Source of the DNA: Hydrocarboniphaga effusa AP103
Lineage (GTDB): Bacteria; Pseudomonadota; Gammaproteobacteria; Nevskiales; Nevskiaceae
Assembly: GCF_000271305.1 (NCBI RefSeq)
Contig: NZ_AKGD01000002.1
Coordinates: 310,001 to 374,000 of the forward strand
Direction: 5' to 3'
Length of the DNA: 64,000 nt
Below the pieces are notes generated by a model, which worked only from the letters and a program-made list of their open reading frames with translations, was not told where the DNA came from and did not search any database. This document shows, piece by piece, positions 8,978-20,137 of this stretch (positions within the stretch are counted from its first letter, which is position 1; every line of letters begins with the position of its first letter). The translations under genes were made by a program, and so were the position numbers.

Positions 8978-9004
8978 CTTGAAAGCTGAAAGCGCGTCCA
9001 CAAG
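8978..9004 (+). promoter_or_regulatory. Possible heat-shock (sigma-32) promoter of groESL
   Basis: CTTGAAA at 8978-8984 matches the sigma-32 -35 core. The matching -10 would be around 8997-9004 (TCCACAAG), which fits poorly. It lies just upstream of the CIRCE-like site. Inferred from position and one half-site. Confidence 0.45.
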
Positions 9005-9006
9005 AA

Positions 9007-9033
9007 TTAGCAGCCTCGATGGGAGAGTGCTAA
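9007..9033 (+). promoter_or_regulatory. CIRCE-like operator (HrcA repressor site) upstream of groES
   Basis: Right arm GAGTGCTAA is a perfect CIRCE half-site at 9025-9033, and the spacer is exactly 9 bases. The left arm at 9007-9015 is TTAGCAGCC instead of TTAGCACTC, so three outer bases match less well. It is 72 bases before the groES start. HrcA itself is not in the window. Confidence 0.8.
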
Positions 9034-9105
9034 CAAAGGTCGACCAAGACCGCCGCGCCGCCTTCGATGCCCGACCAGTTTTGAACAATGAATGGAGTGA
9101 ACCCT

Positions 9106-11090
<1,985 letters not shown>

Positions 11091-11147
11091 TGTCGTCCTG
11101 ACAGGACGCCGCCATCCTTGGCGGCGCCTTTCAAAACGAGCAGTACG

Positions 11148-11173
11148 AAAAGGGCGCCTTCGGGCGCCCTTTT
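11148..11173 (+). terminator. Rho-independent terminator of groESL
   Basis: Perfect 11-base stem (11148-11158 and 11163-11173) capped by a TTCG tetraloop. The stem itself ends in TTTT, and the arm is A-rich on the other side, so it could act in both directions. Confidence 0.93.
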
Positions 11174-11243
11174 CGCTTGAGCCGAGCCGTCGCTGAAAAC
11201 AGAGGCTTTTGAAACTAAAGCGGCCAGCAGGCATCTTTGCCTC

Positions 11244-12392
11244 ATGCGCTTCGTGATCACCCGATCGTTTCACCGCTTCCGCCTGCTGGCGGTATTCGCA
11301 CTCCTGGCATTGGGCGCGGGTTCCGCGCTCGCCGAAGTGCCTGCCGTCGTGCAGTCCAAGCTCTCGCGCGGCATCAATCTCTCGTTCTGGTTCGCCAATC
11401 GCGACAACCCCAAGATCGAGCCACGGCTGTTCTGGCCCGATCGCTCCGATCTTGCGCAGTTGCGCAGCATAGGCTTTCGCCATGTGCGCATTCCGCTCGA
11501 ACGCGCCTGGATCGCCGATCCGCGCGATCCCTCGAAGATCGATCCGGCGCATGCCGACGAATTCGCGCGCGCGGTCGAGCTCGTCGCCGCGAACCAGCTG
11601 CTCGCGGTGGTCACGCTGACCACGACCACCGACGATCTCGATCGCATGCTCACCGACAAGCCCTGGCGCGACACCGTCGCCGCGCTCTGGTGGAGCCTGG
11701 CCAGACAGCTGTCGGCGCGCGTTCCGGCGGACAAGCTGGTGTTCGAGGTGATCAACGAGCCGGCGACCGAGAACGCGGCGGCCTCGGTCGCGCTCATGCA
11801 GACGCTTGCCGGCGCGGTGCGCGACGCGGCGCCCCGGCACACGATCGTCGTCGCGGGGCACAAGTATTCCTCGGTCGACGAACTCGTCACGCTGAAGCCC
11901 TTCCTCGATACCAACCTGGTCTACAGCTTTCATTTCTACGAGCCGATGAACTTCACGCACCAGGGCGCCTGGTGGGGCTGGCCGATGTGGGCGAAGCTGC
12001 GCGGCCTGCCGTATCCGTCGACCGAAGCGCTGGTCGCGCCGCTGCTGGCCTCGCTCGACGCCGACGCGCAGCCGCACGCGCGCTACTACGGCCAGCAGGA
12101 ATGGAATCGCGGCAAGCTCGCCGCGATTCTCGACAAGGTCGCGCAATGGCAGGCGCAGAACGGCGTGCCCGTGTGGTGCAGCGAGTTCGGCGCGGTCAAG
12201 ACCAATACCGCGCCGGCTTCGCGCCAGGCCTGGTTGCGCGACACGCGCACGCTGCTCGAGCAGCGCCGCATTCCGTGGACGCATTTCGATTTCAGCCAGC
12301 ACATGGGCATCGTCGACGGCGCGCAGGGCGAGCGTGTGTGGGACCGCGGCGCGCTCGAGGCGCTCGGGCTCGGCGCTCCGCGTTCGAACTGA
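11244..12392 (+). CDS. Secreted glycoside hydrolase family 5 (endoglucanase-like)
   Basis: 382 aa with a signal peptide (cleavage near GSALA-EV, residue ~30). TIM-barrel glycosidase of the cellulase family. The start of the fold shows LSRGINLSFWF and FRHVRIPLE. The acid/base glutamate is in VFEVINEP (E172), the HFYEPM strand is at ~230, and the nucleophile is in VWCSEFGA (E314). Beta-1,4-glucan or a related polysaccharide is the likely substrate, but this family has many specificities. It is immediately followed (15 bases) by a GT2 gene on the same strand, so it may act on the organism's own surface glycan rather than on food. Confidence 0.88.
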   Translation: MRFVITRSFHRFRLLAVFALLALGAGSALAEVPAVVQSKLSRGINLSFWFANRDNPKIEPRLFWPDRSDLAQLRSIGFRHVRIPLERAWIADPRDPSKIDPAHADEFARAVELVAANQLLAVVTLTTTTDDLDRMLTDKPWRDTVAALWWSLARQLSARVPADKLVFEVINEPATENAAASVALMQTLAGAVRDAAPRHTIVVAGHKYSSVDELVTLKPFLDTNLVYSFHFYEPMNFTHQGAWWGWPMWAKLRGLPYPSTEALVAPLLASLDADAQPHARYYGQQEWNRGKLAAILDKVAQWQAQNGVPVWCSEFGAVKTNTAPASRQAWLRDTRTLLEQRRIPWTHFDFSQHMGIVDGAQGERVWDRGALEALGLGAPRSN

Positions 12393-12407
12393 GCGGGCTC
12401 GTCACTC

Positions 12408-13208
12408 GTGCCGCCGAAGCTGCGACTGGTCTATCCGTATTACGACAACCCGCAGATGCTGCGCCGCCAGGTGCGCAACTGGAACACGTATGCGCCGGAG
12501 CTCGTCGACCGCGTCGAGATCGTGCTCGTCGACGATGCGAGTCCGCAGCATCCGGCACTGCCGATCTTCAGCGAGTGCCGTGTGCACAAGAAACTGCTGC
12601 GCGTCGACCGCGACATCGCCTGGCATCAGCACGCGGCGCGCAATATCGGGGCGCACGAAGTCGGAGAGGACGAGGCCTGGATGTTCATGAGCGACATGGA
12701 CATCCTGCTGCCACCGCTGGCCCTGCGGAGGCTGCTCGCCAAGGCGCTGATCGCCGACCGGCACTACGGTTTGCAGCGCGTGTTCCTGCCGCGCTCTTTC
12801 GATCGCCTGTTCGGCGACTCTTCGAGCGGCGTGCTCGATGCGATGCTGCATCGCCCGGGCTTGAGCGCCCTGCGCAATCGCTTCGCATCCAGGCCGCATT
12901 GCAACAGCTTTCTCGTGCGCCGCGATCGCTATTGGAAGATCAACGGCTACGACGAAGACTTCGTCGGCACCTATGGCGGCGACGGCTTGTTCATCGACCA
13001 GCTCAGCGAGATCGCGCCCTACGCCCTGCTCGACGACGTCTACGCCATCGCCATCACGCCCAAGCTCGTCGCGGACGCGAACACGCAGCGCTGGGAACGG
13101 GGTGGCGAGATGCGCAAGGCCTTCGAGCGGCGCCTGCAGCGCAAGCGCGAGGCCGGCGACCTGCGCTCGCGCGATCCGCTGCGTACGCCGTGGACGCGCC
13201 TGCTCTGA
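12408..13208 (+). CDS. Glycosyltransferase family 2 (GT-A fold)
   Basis: 266 aa, GTG start. The N-terminus LRLVYPYYDNPQMLRRQV and the nucleotide-binding VEIVLVDDASPQH strand are typical of GT2. A DxD-type motif (MSDMDILLP) binds the metal/sugar nucleotide, and NSFLVRRDRYWKINGYDEDFVG...GDGLF is the usual acceptor-side region with the ED-like acid. Cytoplasmic, no membrane segment. Donor and acceptor are unknown. Lies 15 bases behind the GH5 gene and 82 bases ahead of glnE. Confidence 0.82.
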   Translation: MPPKLRLVYPYYDNPQMLRRQVRNWNTYAPELVDRVEIVLVDDASPQHPALPIFSECRVHKKLLRVDRDIAWHQHAARNIGAHEVGEDEAWMFMSDMDILLPPLALRRLLAKALIADRHYGLQRVFLPRSFDRLFGDSSSGVLDAMLHRPGLSALRNRFASRPHCNSFLVRRDRYWKINGYDEDFVGTYGGDGLFIDQLSEIAPYALLDDVYAIAITPKLVADANTQRWERGGEMRKAFERRLQRKREAGDLRSRDPLRTPWTRLL

Positions 13209-13290
13209 GGCGTGTGCGCACGGCGCGGCGGACGCTGGCCTAAACTGCGCCCCTGCCAGAGTCCGAAGTTCACGAATCCGGGGAGTTTCG

Positions 13291-16059
13291 ATGCCGGTTG
13301 CCGACATTGCCGATACCGTGCGCGCGAGCCGTTTCATCGGCGCGGTTCTCAAGCGCCATCCGCAGTGGGCCGAGAAAAAAGCCTATGCGCAGCCGCGCGC
13401 GGCCGGTGAGCTCGAGGCCGAACTCAAGCTGCTGCTCGGCGACGAAGCGGACGAAGCCCGCGTGATGCGCGAGCTGCGCGGCCTGCGCGATCGCGAGATG
13501 GGCCGCATCGGCTATCGCGAGCTCGCCGGTCTGGCCCAGCTCGACGAAACGCTCGGCGATCTGTCCACGCTCGCCGAAGTCTGCTGCGCGGCGGCGCTCG
13601 ATCACGCGATGCGCACGCTCTGCTTGCGCTATGGACAGCCGCGCGATGCGCAGGGCGCGCGCGCGACGCCGGTGATCCTTGGCATGGGCAAGCTCGGCGG
13701 ACGCGAGCTCAACTTCTCTTCCGACATCGATCTGATCTGCTGCCACACGGCGAGCGGTGAAACCGACGGCAGCCATGCGCTCGACAACAGCGAGTTCTTC
13801 AAGCGCGTCGTGCAGATGGTCACCAAGCTGATTGCCGAGCGCACCGAGCATGGCTTCGTGTTCCGCGTCGACCTGATGCTGCGGCCTTTCGGCAGCGCGG
13901 GCCCGGTGTCGATCGCCTCCGACGCGGCCGAGGACTACTACCAGCAGCATGGCCGCGAGTGGGAGCGCTACGCGCTGATCAAGGCGCGGCCCGTCGCGGG
14001 CGACATCAAGGCGGGCAACGAATTGCTGCAGCGCCTGCGGCCTTTCGTCTATCGGCGCTATCTCGATTTCAACGCGATCGGCAGCCTGCGCTCGCTCAAG
14101 AAGCTGATCGCCGACGACGTCGCGCGTCGACGCCAGGACGACAACGTCAAGCTCGGCCGCGGGGGGATCCGCGAGGTCGAGTTCATCGTGCAGTCGTTCC
14201 AGCTCGTGCGTGGCGGGCAGGAGCCGAGGCTGCGCGATCCGCGCCTGCGCCCGGTGCTGCGCTATCTCGCCGAGGCCGGGCACCTGCCGGAGCCGACCGC
14301 GAAGAAGCTCGACGAGCATTACGTGTTTCTGCGCCGGCTCGAGAACGCGATCCAGATCTACGCCGACGAGCAGACGCACTCGCTGCCGCTCGCGGACGAG
14401 CCGCGCGCGGCGCTGTGCCTGGCGCTGAACTTCGACGGCTGGCCCGCGCTCGTGCAGCGTTTCACCGAGGTGCGCGAAGACGTGCATCACGAATTCGCGC
14501 GCGTGTTCGCCGAGCCCGGCCATGAAGATCCCGAGCAGGACCTGGCCGCGCTGATCGAGCGCCTGTGGGCCGAATCGCCGGATCTGAGCGTCGAGCAGAG
14601 CGCGCTCGAGCCGCTCGCCCGCGAAGACTTCGGCGATGCCGCGGCCGATATCTGCAAGCGCCTGCGCGATCTGCGCGATGCACGCGGAACGCGCACGCTG
14701 TCGCAGACTTCGCAAGACCGCCTGCGCGCCCTGCTGCCGCTGCTGCTCGCCGAAACCCTGCAGGAGAGCGAGCCCGCAACCGCTGCGACGCGCGTGCTCG
14801 GCGTGCTGCAGGCCATCGGCGGGCGATCGACGTATCTGACGCTGCTGCGCGAATCGGCTATCGCGCGCGGGCATCTCGTGCGCCTGTGCGCCGCGAGCCC
14901 GTGGGTGTCGCAGCTGCTGTCGACCAACCCGGCGCTGCTCGACCAGCTGCTCGATGCGCGCACGCTCTATGCGCCGCCCGACAAGGCCGAAATCCGCGCC
15001 GAACTCGATCATGTGTTCTCGCAGATCACGGACGATGAAACCGAAGCCGGCATGGACGCGCTGCGCCGCTACCGGCTCGAAACCACGCTGCGCATCGCCG
15101 CGGCCGACGTCGCCGGCAGCTTGCCGCTCGTGCAGGTTTCCGATCGCCTGACCTGGCTCGCGGAGGCGGTGCTGCAGGTCGCGTTCGATCGTGCGTACGC
15201 CGAGCTGCGCGCGAGCTATGGCGTTCCGCTGCGGCGCGATGGCCAGGTGGCCGGGCTCGCCGCGATCGGCTACGGAAAATTCGGCGGCATCGAGCTCGGC
15301 TACGGTTCCGATCTCGATCTGGTCTTCGTGCACGATTGCGATGCGCCCGACCAGGAAACCGAAGGCGGGCGCCGGCCGATCGGCGGCGACGTGTTCATGG
15401 TGCGCTGGGCACAGCGCGTGATTCACTGGCTGCAAACGCTGACGCCGGCCGGGCGCGCCTACGAAGTCGATCTCGAACTGCGACCGAGCGGGCGTTCCGG
15501 GCTCACGGTGAGCAGCATCGAGGCCTTCGCGCAGTATCAGCGCCGCGAGGCCTGGACCTGGGAACATCAGGCGCTCACGCGGGCACGCACGGTCGCCGGC
15601 AGCGCGAGCCTCGGCGAACGCTTCGAAGCCATACGCCGCGAGGTGCTCAGCGCAGCGCGCGATCCCGACAAGCTGCGCCAGGACATCATCGACATGCGCG
15701 CCAGGATGCGCGCGAGCCTCGATAAATCCACGGCGACGAACTGGGACATCAAGCAGGGCGAGGGCGGGCTCATCGACCTCGAGTTCATCACGCAGTACCT
15801 GTTGCTGCGCGAGGCGCCCGGCAAGCCCGAGCTGCTGCGCTGGTCGGACAATTGGCGCCAGCTCGAAGACCTCGTCAGCGCCGGTGTGCTGGCTGAAACC
15901 GATCGTGACACTTTGATTGCGGCCTATCGGAGCCTGCGTGCCTGGAGCCATGCGCGCGGCCTGCAGCAGCAGCCCGTGCTGGCGCCGGCCGAGGCGTTCG
16001 CCGAGCAGCGAGCGCAGGTGCGCGAGATCTGGAAGCGGGTAGGTCTGGCGTCCGAGTAA
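13291..16059 (+). CDS. glnE: Glutamine synthetase adenylyltransferase/deadenylase
   Basis: 922 aa. Adds AMP to and removes it from glutamine synthetase in response to PII protein, so it controls nitrogen assimilation. The two nucleotidyltransferase domains are clear: the deadenylase-side GMGKLGGRELNFSSDIDL (residue ~130) and the adenylylase-side GYGKFGGIELGYGSDLDLVF (residue ~660). The start is the ATG at 13291 behind GGGAG. The gene reads through without breaks. Monocistronic as far as can be seen. No PII gene is nearby. Confidence 0.98.
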   Translation: MPVADIADTVRASRFIGAVLKRHPQWAEKKAYAQPRAAGELEAELKLLLGDEADEARVMRELRGLRDREMGRIGYRELAGLAQLDETLGDLSTLAEVCCAAALDHAMRTLCLRYGQPRDAQGARATPVILGMGKLGGRELNFSSDIDLICCHTASGETDGSHALDNSEFFKRVVQMVTKLIAERTEHGFVFRVDLMLRPFGSAGPVSIASDAAEDYYQQHGREWERYALIKARPVAGDIKAGNELLQRLRPFVYRRYLDFNAIGSLRSLKKLIADDVARRRQDDNVKLGRGGIREVEFIVQSFQLVRGGQEPRLRDPRLRPVLRYLAEAGHLPEPTAKKLDEHYVFLRRLENAIQIYADEQTHSLPLADEPRAALCLALNFDGWPALVQRFTEVREDVHHEFARVFAEPGHEDPEQDLAALIERLWAESPDLSVEQSALEPLAREDFGDAAADICKRLRDLRDARGTRTLSQTSQDRLRALLPLLLAETLQESEPATAATRVLGVLQAIGGRSTYLTLLRESAIARGHLVRLCAASPWVSQLLSTNPALLDQLLDARTLYAPPDKAEIRAELDHVFSQITDDETEAGMDALRRYRLETTLRIAAADVAGSLPLVQVSDRLTWLAEAVLQVAFDRAYAELRASYGVPLRRDGQVAGLAAIGYGKFGGIELGYGSDLDLVFVHDCDAPDQETEGGRRPIGGDVFMVRWAQRVIHWLQTLTPAGRAYEVDLELRPSGRSGLTVSSIEAFAQYQRREAWTWEHQALTRARTVAGSASLGERFEAIRREVLSAARDPDKLRQDIIDMRARMRASLDKSTATNWDIKQGEGGLIDLEFITQYLLLREAPGKPELLRWSDNWRQLEDLVSAGVLAETDRDTLIAAYRSLRAWSHARGLQQQPVLAPAEAFAEQRAQVREIWKRVGLASE

Positions 16060-16321
16060 GCGCCTGTTTACGGGCTGTCGGCCACGGCGCCTCCTGGGCA
16101 TCAACCCTTCGTTGGGCTGTGAAATGGCCCATTGCGGCGTCATTCTCTCGTCGCGTACGTCCGGTACGCCGCGTCGGTCCTTCCTTGCACCGGGCCGTTT
16201 TACAAGCCAGCGCAGCGATCGCCGGATCGTGAACAGGCTGAGGGCTGCGGGCGGCGATCTCCCGCGCCCGGGCGGAAAGGTTGGGTAGACTACGCGTCTG
16301 ATTTGCCGCCGAACCCCTGCC
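16060..16321. other. Intergenic region, no gene seen
   Basis: 262 bases between glnE and the sulfotransferase gene. I see no convincing ORF, terminator hairpin or repeat. A TAGACT hexamer near 16287 could be a weak -10 element for the following genes, without a clear -35. Confidence 0.4.
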
Positions 16322-16984
16322 GTGGTCCTGAGCCATCGATTCCGCTTTCTCTACGTCCACATCGCCAAGACCGGCGGCACCAGCGTGCGCGCCTCGCTGC
16401 GCAAGCTGCAGATGCGCGATCCGATGTATCTGCTGCAGGCGATCTGCTCGCGTCTCGATCACCTGTCGGGCCATCGCATCGCGGCCAAGCTGCCGCGGCA
16501 TTCCAAGATCATCGCAGCGCTCGAAATGCTGCCGCGCGATTACTTCGATTCGCTGTTCAAGTTCGCGTTCGTGCGCAACCCCTGGGATCTGCAGGTGTCG
16601 AGCTACCACCACCTCAAGCGCGAGCGGCCGCAGCTGCTGGCGGGGCAGGAGGATTTCGAATCCTTCCTGCGCTGGAAGCTCAATCTCGAGCGTCCCTGGC
16701 AATATCATCTCGACACCTCGATCACGCTGCAGACCGATTACCTGGTCGACCTGCAGGGGCGCAAGCTCGTCGACTTCATCGGCCGCTACGAGAGCTTGTC
16801 CGATGACTGGGACACGATCTGCAAGCGCATCGGCGTGGGCCGTCGCGAACTCCCGCACAAGCGCAAGGCCACCGATCGTACTCGCGACTATCGCAGCTAC
16901 TACACGGACGAGACCGCCGAGCTCGTCGCGCGCCACTTCGCACGCGATGTCGAAATGCTCGGCTATCGCTTCGATCCGGTCTGA
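16322..16984 (+). CDS. Sulfotransferase-family protein (Golgi-type carbohydrate sulfotransferase fold)
   Basis: 220 aa, GTG start. The PAPS 5'-phosphosulfate loop is seen in FLYVHIAKTGGTS (residues ~9-21) and the 3'-phosphate-binding element in FAFVRNPWDLQVSSYHH (residues ~81-97). Both are hallmarks of the Sulfotransfer_2 family, which sulfates glycans. Expected to transfer sulfate from PAPS to a hydroxyl on a polysaccharide or lipid-linked sugar. It is the first gene of the glycan cluster, 45 bases before the asparagine synthetase-like gene, so a sulfated surface glycan is a reasonable inference. No sulfate-activation genes are in the window. Confidence 0.82.
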   Translation: MVLSHRFRFLYVHIAKTGGTSVRASLRKLQMRDPMYLLQAICSRLDHLSGHRIAAKLPRHSKIIAALEMLPRDYFDSLFKFAFVRNPWDLQVSSYHHLKRERPQLLAGQEDFESFLRWKLNLERPWQYHLDTSITLQTDYLVDLQGRKLVDFIGRYESLSDDWDTICKRIGVGRRELPHKRKATDRTRDYRSYYTDETAELVARHFARDVEMLGYRFDPV

Positions 16985-17029
16985 GCCCGTGAATGTTCCG
17001 GTGAGCGCGGTTCTGCAGGAACGCAGCTG

Positions 17030-18835
17030 ATGTGCGGCATCGCCGGAGTCGTGCATCGTGACCGTCGCGCGCAGGAGTCCGAGCTCGCCGCCATGGCCGA
17101 GCGCATCGGACATCGCGGCCCCGAGGACACCGGCTTCTATCTCGCGGACGGCTTCGGCATCGCGCATACGCGGCTCGCGATCATCGACATCGCGGGCGGG
17201 CATCAGCCGATCTTCGATGCGCGCAAGCGCTACGCGATCGTCTGCAACGGCGAGATCTACAACTTTCCGGAGCTGCGCGCCGAACTCGAAGCGCTCGGGC
17301 GGCAGTTCTCGTGTGAATCGGACAGCGAGGTCGCGCTGCAGGCTTTCGCGGCCTGGGGACGCGAATCGTTCAAGCGCCTGCATGGCATGTTCGCGTTCGC
17401 GCTCTACGATCACCTCACGCAGGAGCTCTGGCTCGTGCGCGACCGGCTCGGCATCAAGCCGCTGTACTACGCGGTGCTGCCCGATCGCGTGCTGTTCGCA
17501 TCCGAGCTCAAGGCCTTGCTGCCGCAGATGCCCAAGGTGGAACTGCACGAGGGCGCGCTCGCGCAGTATTTCCAGAACCAGTATTCGACCGGCGAAGACA
17601 CCATCGTGCGCGGCATCCGGCGCGTGCCGGCCGGCCATGCGCTGCGCATCGACGCCAGGCTCGGCATCGAGCGCCAGCGCTGGTGGTCGGCGCTCGACGT
17701 GGCGCCGCGCAAGCTCGATCAACGACAGGCGCTCGAGGAATGGGAGCCGCTGATCGCGCAGGTGATGCGCGAGCACGTGCGCTCCGACGTGCCCTACGGA
17801 CTGTTCCTGTCGGGCGGTGTCGATTCGGCGGTCTTGCTCGGCCTGCTGACGAAGCACCAGAGCACGCCGGTGCGGACGTTCTCGATCGGCTACAGCGATG
17901 CGCGCATGCGCGACGAACTCGACGACGCAGCCCGCATCGCGCAGCACTTCGGCGCCCATCACACGCCGATACGCCTGAGCCCTGCGCAGGTGTTCCATCG
18001 GCTGCCGCGATCGGTGTGGGCGGCCGACGATCTGATGCGCGACTACGCCTGCCTGCCGACGCTCGCGCTCGCCGAAGCGGCGAGCCGCGAGCTCAAGGTC
18101 GTGTTCAGCGGTGAAGGTGGCGATGAGGCCTTCGCAGGCTATGGACGCTATCGGCCCGGCGCGGCCGAACGCTTCTACAAGAGCCTGCGCTTCGGGGGCA
18201 GCGGCGGTTTTCGCGTGCGTGCCGAACTCGATGCCGCATGGACGCGCAAGCTGTTCGTACCCGAGCTGCAGCCGGCGCTCGCGGCATATCGCCAAGGCGT
18301 CGTCGCGGCCTGGCAGCAGACGCCCAAATCCTGGAGCGATCTGCAACGCAGGCAGTACGTCGACCTCGTCGGCAACCTGCCGGACGATCTGCTCGTGAAG
18401 GGCGATCGCATGCTCATGAGCTTTTCGGTCGAAGGCCGCGTGCCGCTGGTCGATCATCGCGTGATCGAGTTCGGGCTTGCGCTGCCCGACTCGCTCAAGG
18501 TGTCCAAAAAGGCAGGCAAGACCTTCATCAAGCATTGGGCCGAAGGCTTCATTCCGAAAGACCATCTATGGCAGCCCAAGCGCGGCTTTCACGTACCCGT
18601 GGGCGAATGGCTGGCCGGTGCGTTTCTCGATGGCTTGCGCGACAAGCTGCCGCGCAGCGAGGCGATCCGCCGCTGGTGCGATGCCGCATCCGTGCGGCAA
18701 TTGCTCGCCGGTGATACCGCGCAGCGCTCGCGCGAAATCTGGAGCCTGCTGCAGTTCGCGATCTGGCATCGGCTGTTCATCGAGCAGACCGCGAGCGCGC
18801 CCGGTGCGGAAGAAGATCCGCTGGCCTGGCTGTAG
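17030..18835 (+). CDS. Glutamine-dependent asparagine synthetase-like amidotransferase
   Basis: 601 aa. N-terminal class II glutaminase with catalytic Cys2 (MCGIAGVVH), HRGPEDTG and CNGEIYNFPELR. C-terminal ATP-pyrophosphatase domain with SGGVDS at residues 261-266 and the GEGGDEAF.GYGRYR motif. In housekeeping form it makes asparagine from aspartate. Copies inside polysaccharide clusters (for example wbpS-like, or the exosortase-associated type) are thought to amidate sugar acids. Context between a sulfotransferase and GT4 genes supports the second role, but sequence alone does not decide. Six bases separate it from the next gene. Confidence 0.88.
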   Translation: MCGIAGVVHRDRRAQESELAAMAERIGHRGPEDTGFYLADGFGIAHTRLAIIDIAGGHQPIFDARKRYAIVCNGEIYNFPELRAELEALGRQFSCESDSEVALQAFAAWGRESFKRLHGMFAFALYDHLTQELWLVRDRLGIKPLYYAVLPDRVLFASELKALLPQMPKVELHEGALAQYFQNQYSTGEDTIVRGIRRVPAGHALRIDARLGIERQRWWSALDVAPRKLDQRQALEEWEPLIAQVMREHVRSDVPYGLFLSGGVDSAVLLGLLTKHQSTPVRTFSIGYSDARMRDELDDAARIAQHFGAHHTPIRLSPAQVFHRLPRSVWAADDLMRDYACLPTLALAEAASRELKVVFSGEGGDEAFAGYGRYRPGAAERFYKSLRFGGSGGFRVRAELDAAWTRKLFVPELQPALAAYRQGVVAAWQQTPKSWSDLQRRQYVDLVGNLPDDLLVKGDRMLMSFSVEGRVPLVDHRVIEFGLALPDSLKVSKKAGKTFIKHWAEGFIPKDHLWQPKRGFHVPVGEWLAGAFLDGLRDKLPRSEAIRRWCDAASVRQLLAGDTAQRSREIWSLLQFAIWHRLFIEQTASAPGAEEDPLAWL

Positions 18836-18841
18836 CGGCGC

Positions 18842-19984
18842 ATGCACGACCCTCATTCCGGGCAGGCTTCCGGCGGCGTTGCAAACAAGCGCCTCGCGGT
18901 GCTGCTGTCGTTCTCGGGCGATGGCGGCGTCGAGCGCATGGTCACCCATCTCTGCGCCGAGTTCGCGAATCACGTGCAGGTCGATCTGCTCGCGATCAAG
19001 GCGCAGGGGCATCACGTGAGCCGCATTCCGCCCAGCGTGAACCTGATCCGGCTCGAATCCCGGCATTCGTGGACCAGCGTCGGCGAGATCGCGCGCTACC
19101 TGCGGCAGGCCAGGCCCGATGCGATGCTCGTCGCCAAGGATCGCGCCGGGCGCGCCGCGATCCGCGCGCGTGCGCGCGTCGGTGCGCAGATGCCGCTGTG
19201 GATACGCCTGGGCACCAACCTGTCGGCCGCGCTCGAACGCAAGTCGGCGTTCAATCGCTGGTTGCGCACGGCGCCGATGCGCAGGCTCTACGCGCTCGCG
19301 AGCGGCGTCATCGCGGTCTCCGAAGGCGTACGCCAGGACACCCTCGCGATCACCGGCCTGGCGCCCGAGCGCGTGCGCGTGATCCGAAACCCGGTCATTA
19401 CGCCCGAGCTCGAAGCGCTGGCGCGCGAGCCCGTCGACCACCCCTGGCTGCCGCCGCGCGAGCAGCGCGGCGAGCCCGTGATCATGGGCATGGGCAGGCT
19501 CACGCGGCAGAAAGATTTTCCGACCTTGATCCGCGCGTTCGCGGCCATGCAGGCGCAGCGACCCGCGCGCCTGATCCTGCTCGGCGAGGGACGCGACCGC
19601 GATGCGCTGGCCGCGCTGGCGCAGGAGCTCGGCGTCGCCGATCGACTGCACTTCGCGGGGTTTCAGAAAAACCCCTATGCCTGGCTCTCGAAGGCCGACC
19701 TGTTCGTGCTGTCTTCGGCTTGGGAAGGCTCGCCGAATGCATTGACCGAAGCGCTCGCGCTCGGCGTGCCCAGCGTCTCGACGCGCTGTCCGAGCGGCCC
19801 CGATGAACTCCTCGCCGAAGGCCGCTATGGACCCCTCGTGAACGTCGGCGACCATGCGGCCCTGGCAGTCGCCGTGTCGCAGGTACTCGCCGAGCCGCTG
19901 GCGCCCGAGATGCTTAGACAGGCCGTCGACGAGTATCGCGTCGAGCGCAGCGCCGCCGCTTATCTGCGCACCTTGGGCCTGTAG
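18842..19984 (+). CDS. Glycosyltransferase family 4
   Basis: 380 aa, GT-B fold. The N-terminal domain starts LAVLLSFSGDGGVERMV. The donor-binding C-terminal domain shows MGMGRLTRQKDF, ILLGEGRDRDAL, FAGFQKNPYAWLSKADLFVLSS and the EX7E-like region EGSPNALTEALALGVPSV. Cytoplasmic and retaining by family. Sugar and linkage unknown. Probably translated together with the amidotransferase gene. Confidence 0.9.
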   Translation: MHDPHSGQASGGVANKRLAVLLSFSGDGGVERMVTHLCAEFANHVQVDLLAIKAQGHHVSRIPPSVNLIRLESRHSWTSVGEIARYLRQARPDAMLVAKDRAGRAAIRARARVGAQMPLWIRLGTNLSAALERKSAFNRWLRTAPMRRLYALASGVIAVSEGVRQDTLAITGLAPERVRVIRNPVITPELEALAREPVDHPWLPPREQRGEPVIMGMGRLTRQKDFPTLIRAFAAMQAQRPARLILLGEGRDRDALAALAQELGVADRLHFAGFQKNPYAWLSKADLFVLSSAWEGSPNALTEALALGVPSVSTRCPSGPDELLAEGRYGPLVNVGDHAALAVAVSQVLAEPLAPEMLRQAVDEYRVERSAAAYLRTLGL

Positions 19985-20137
19985 TTCACAAGGCGGTCCG
20001 TCGCCTGCACGCAACCCTGCGGTCTACCCGTAAGTGGACAGCGAAGGTTCAGGCGTTCGACAAGAAGATTGCGCCGTACCCGCAGGAGCGCGGGACACTG
20101 AATCCAAGCAATAAATCCAAGGACGGAGGCGGCTTCA

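Noticed and set aside
13270-16143. 957-codon open frame on the minus strand
   Set aside because: Antisense to glnE across its whole length and without family motifs.
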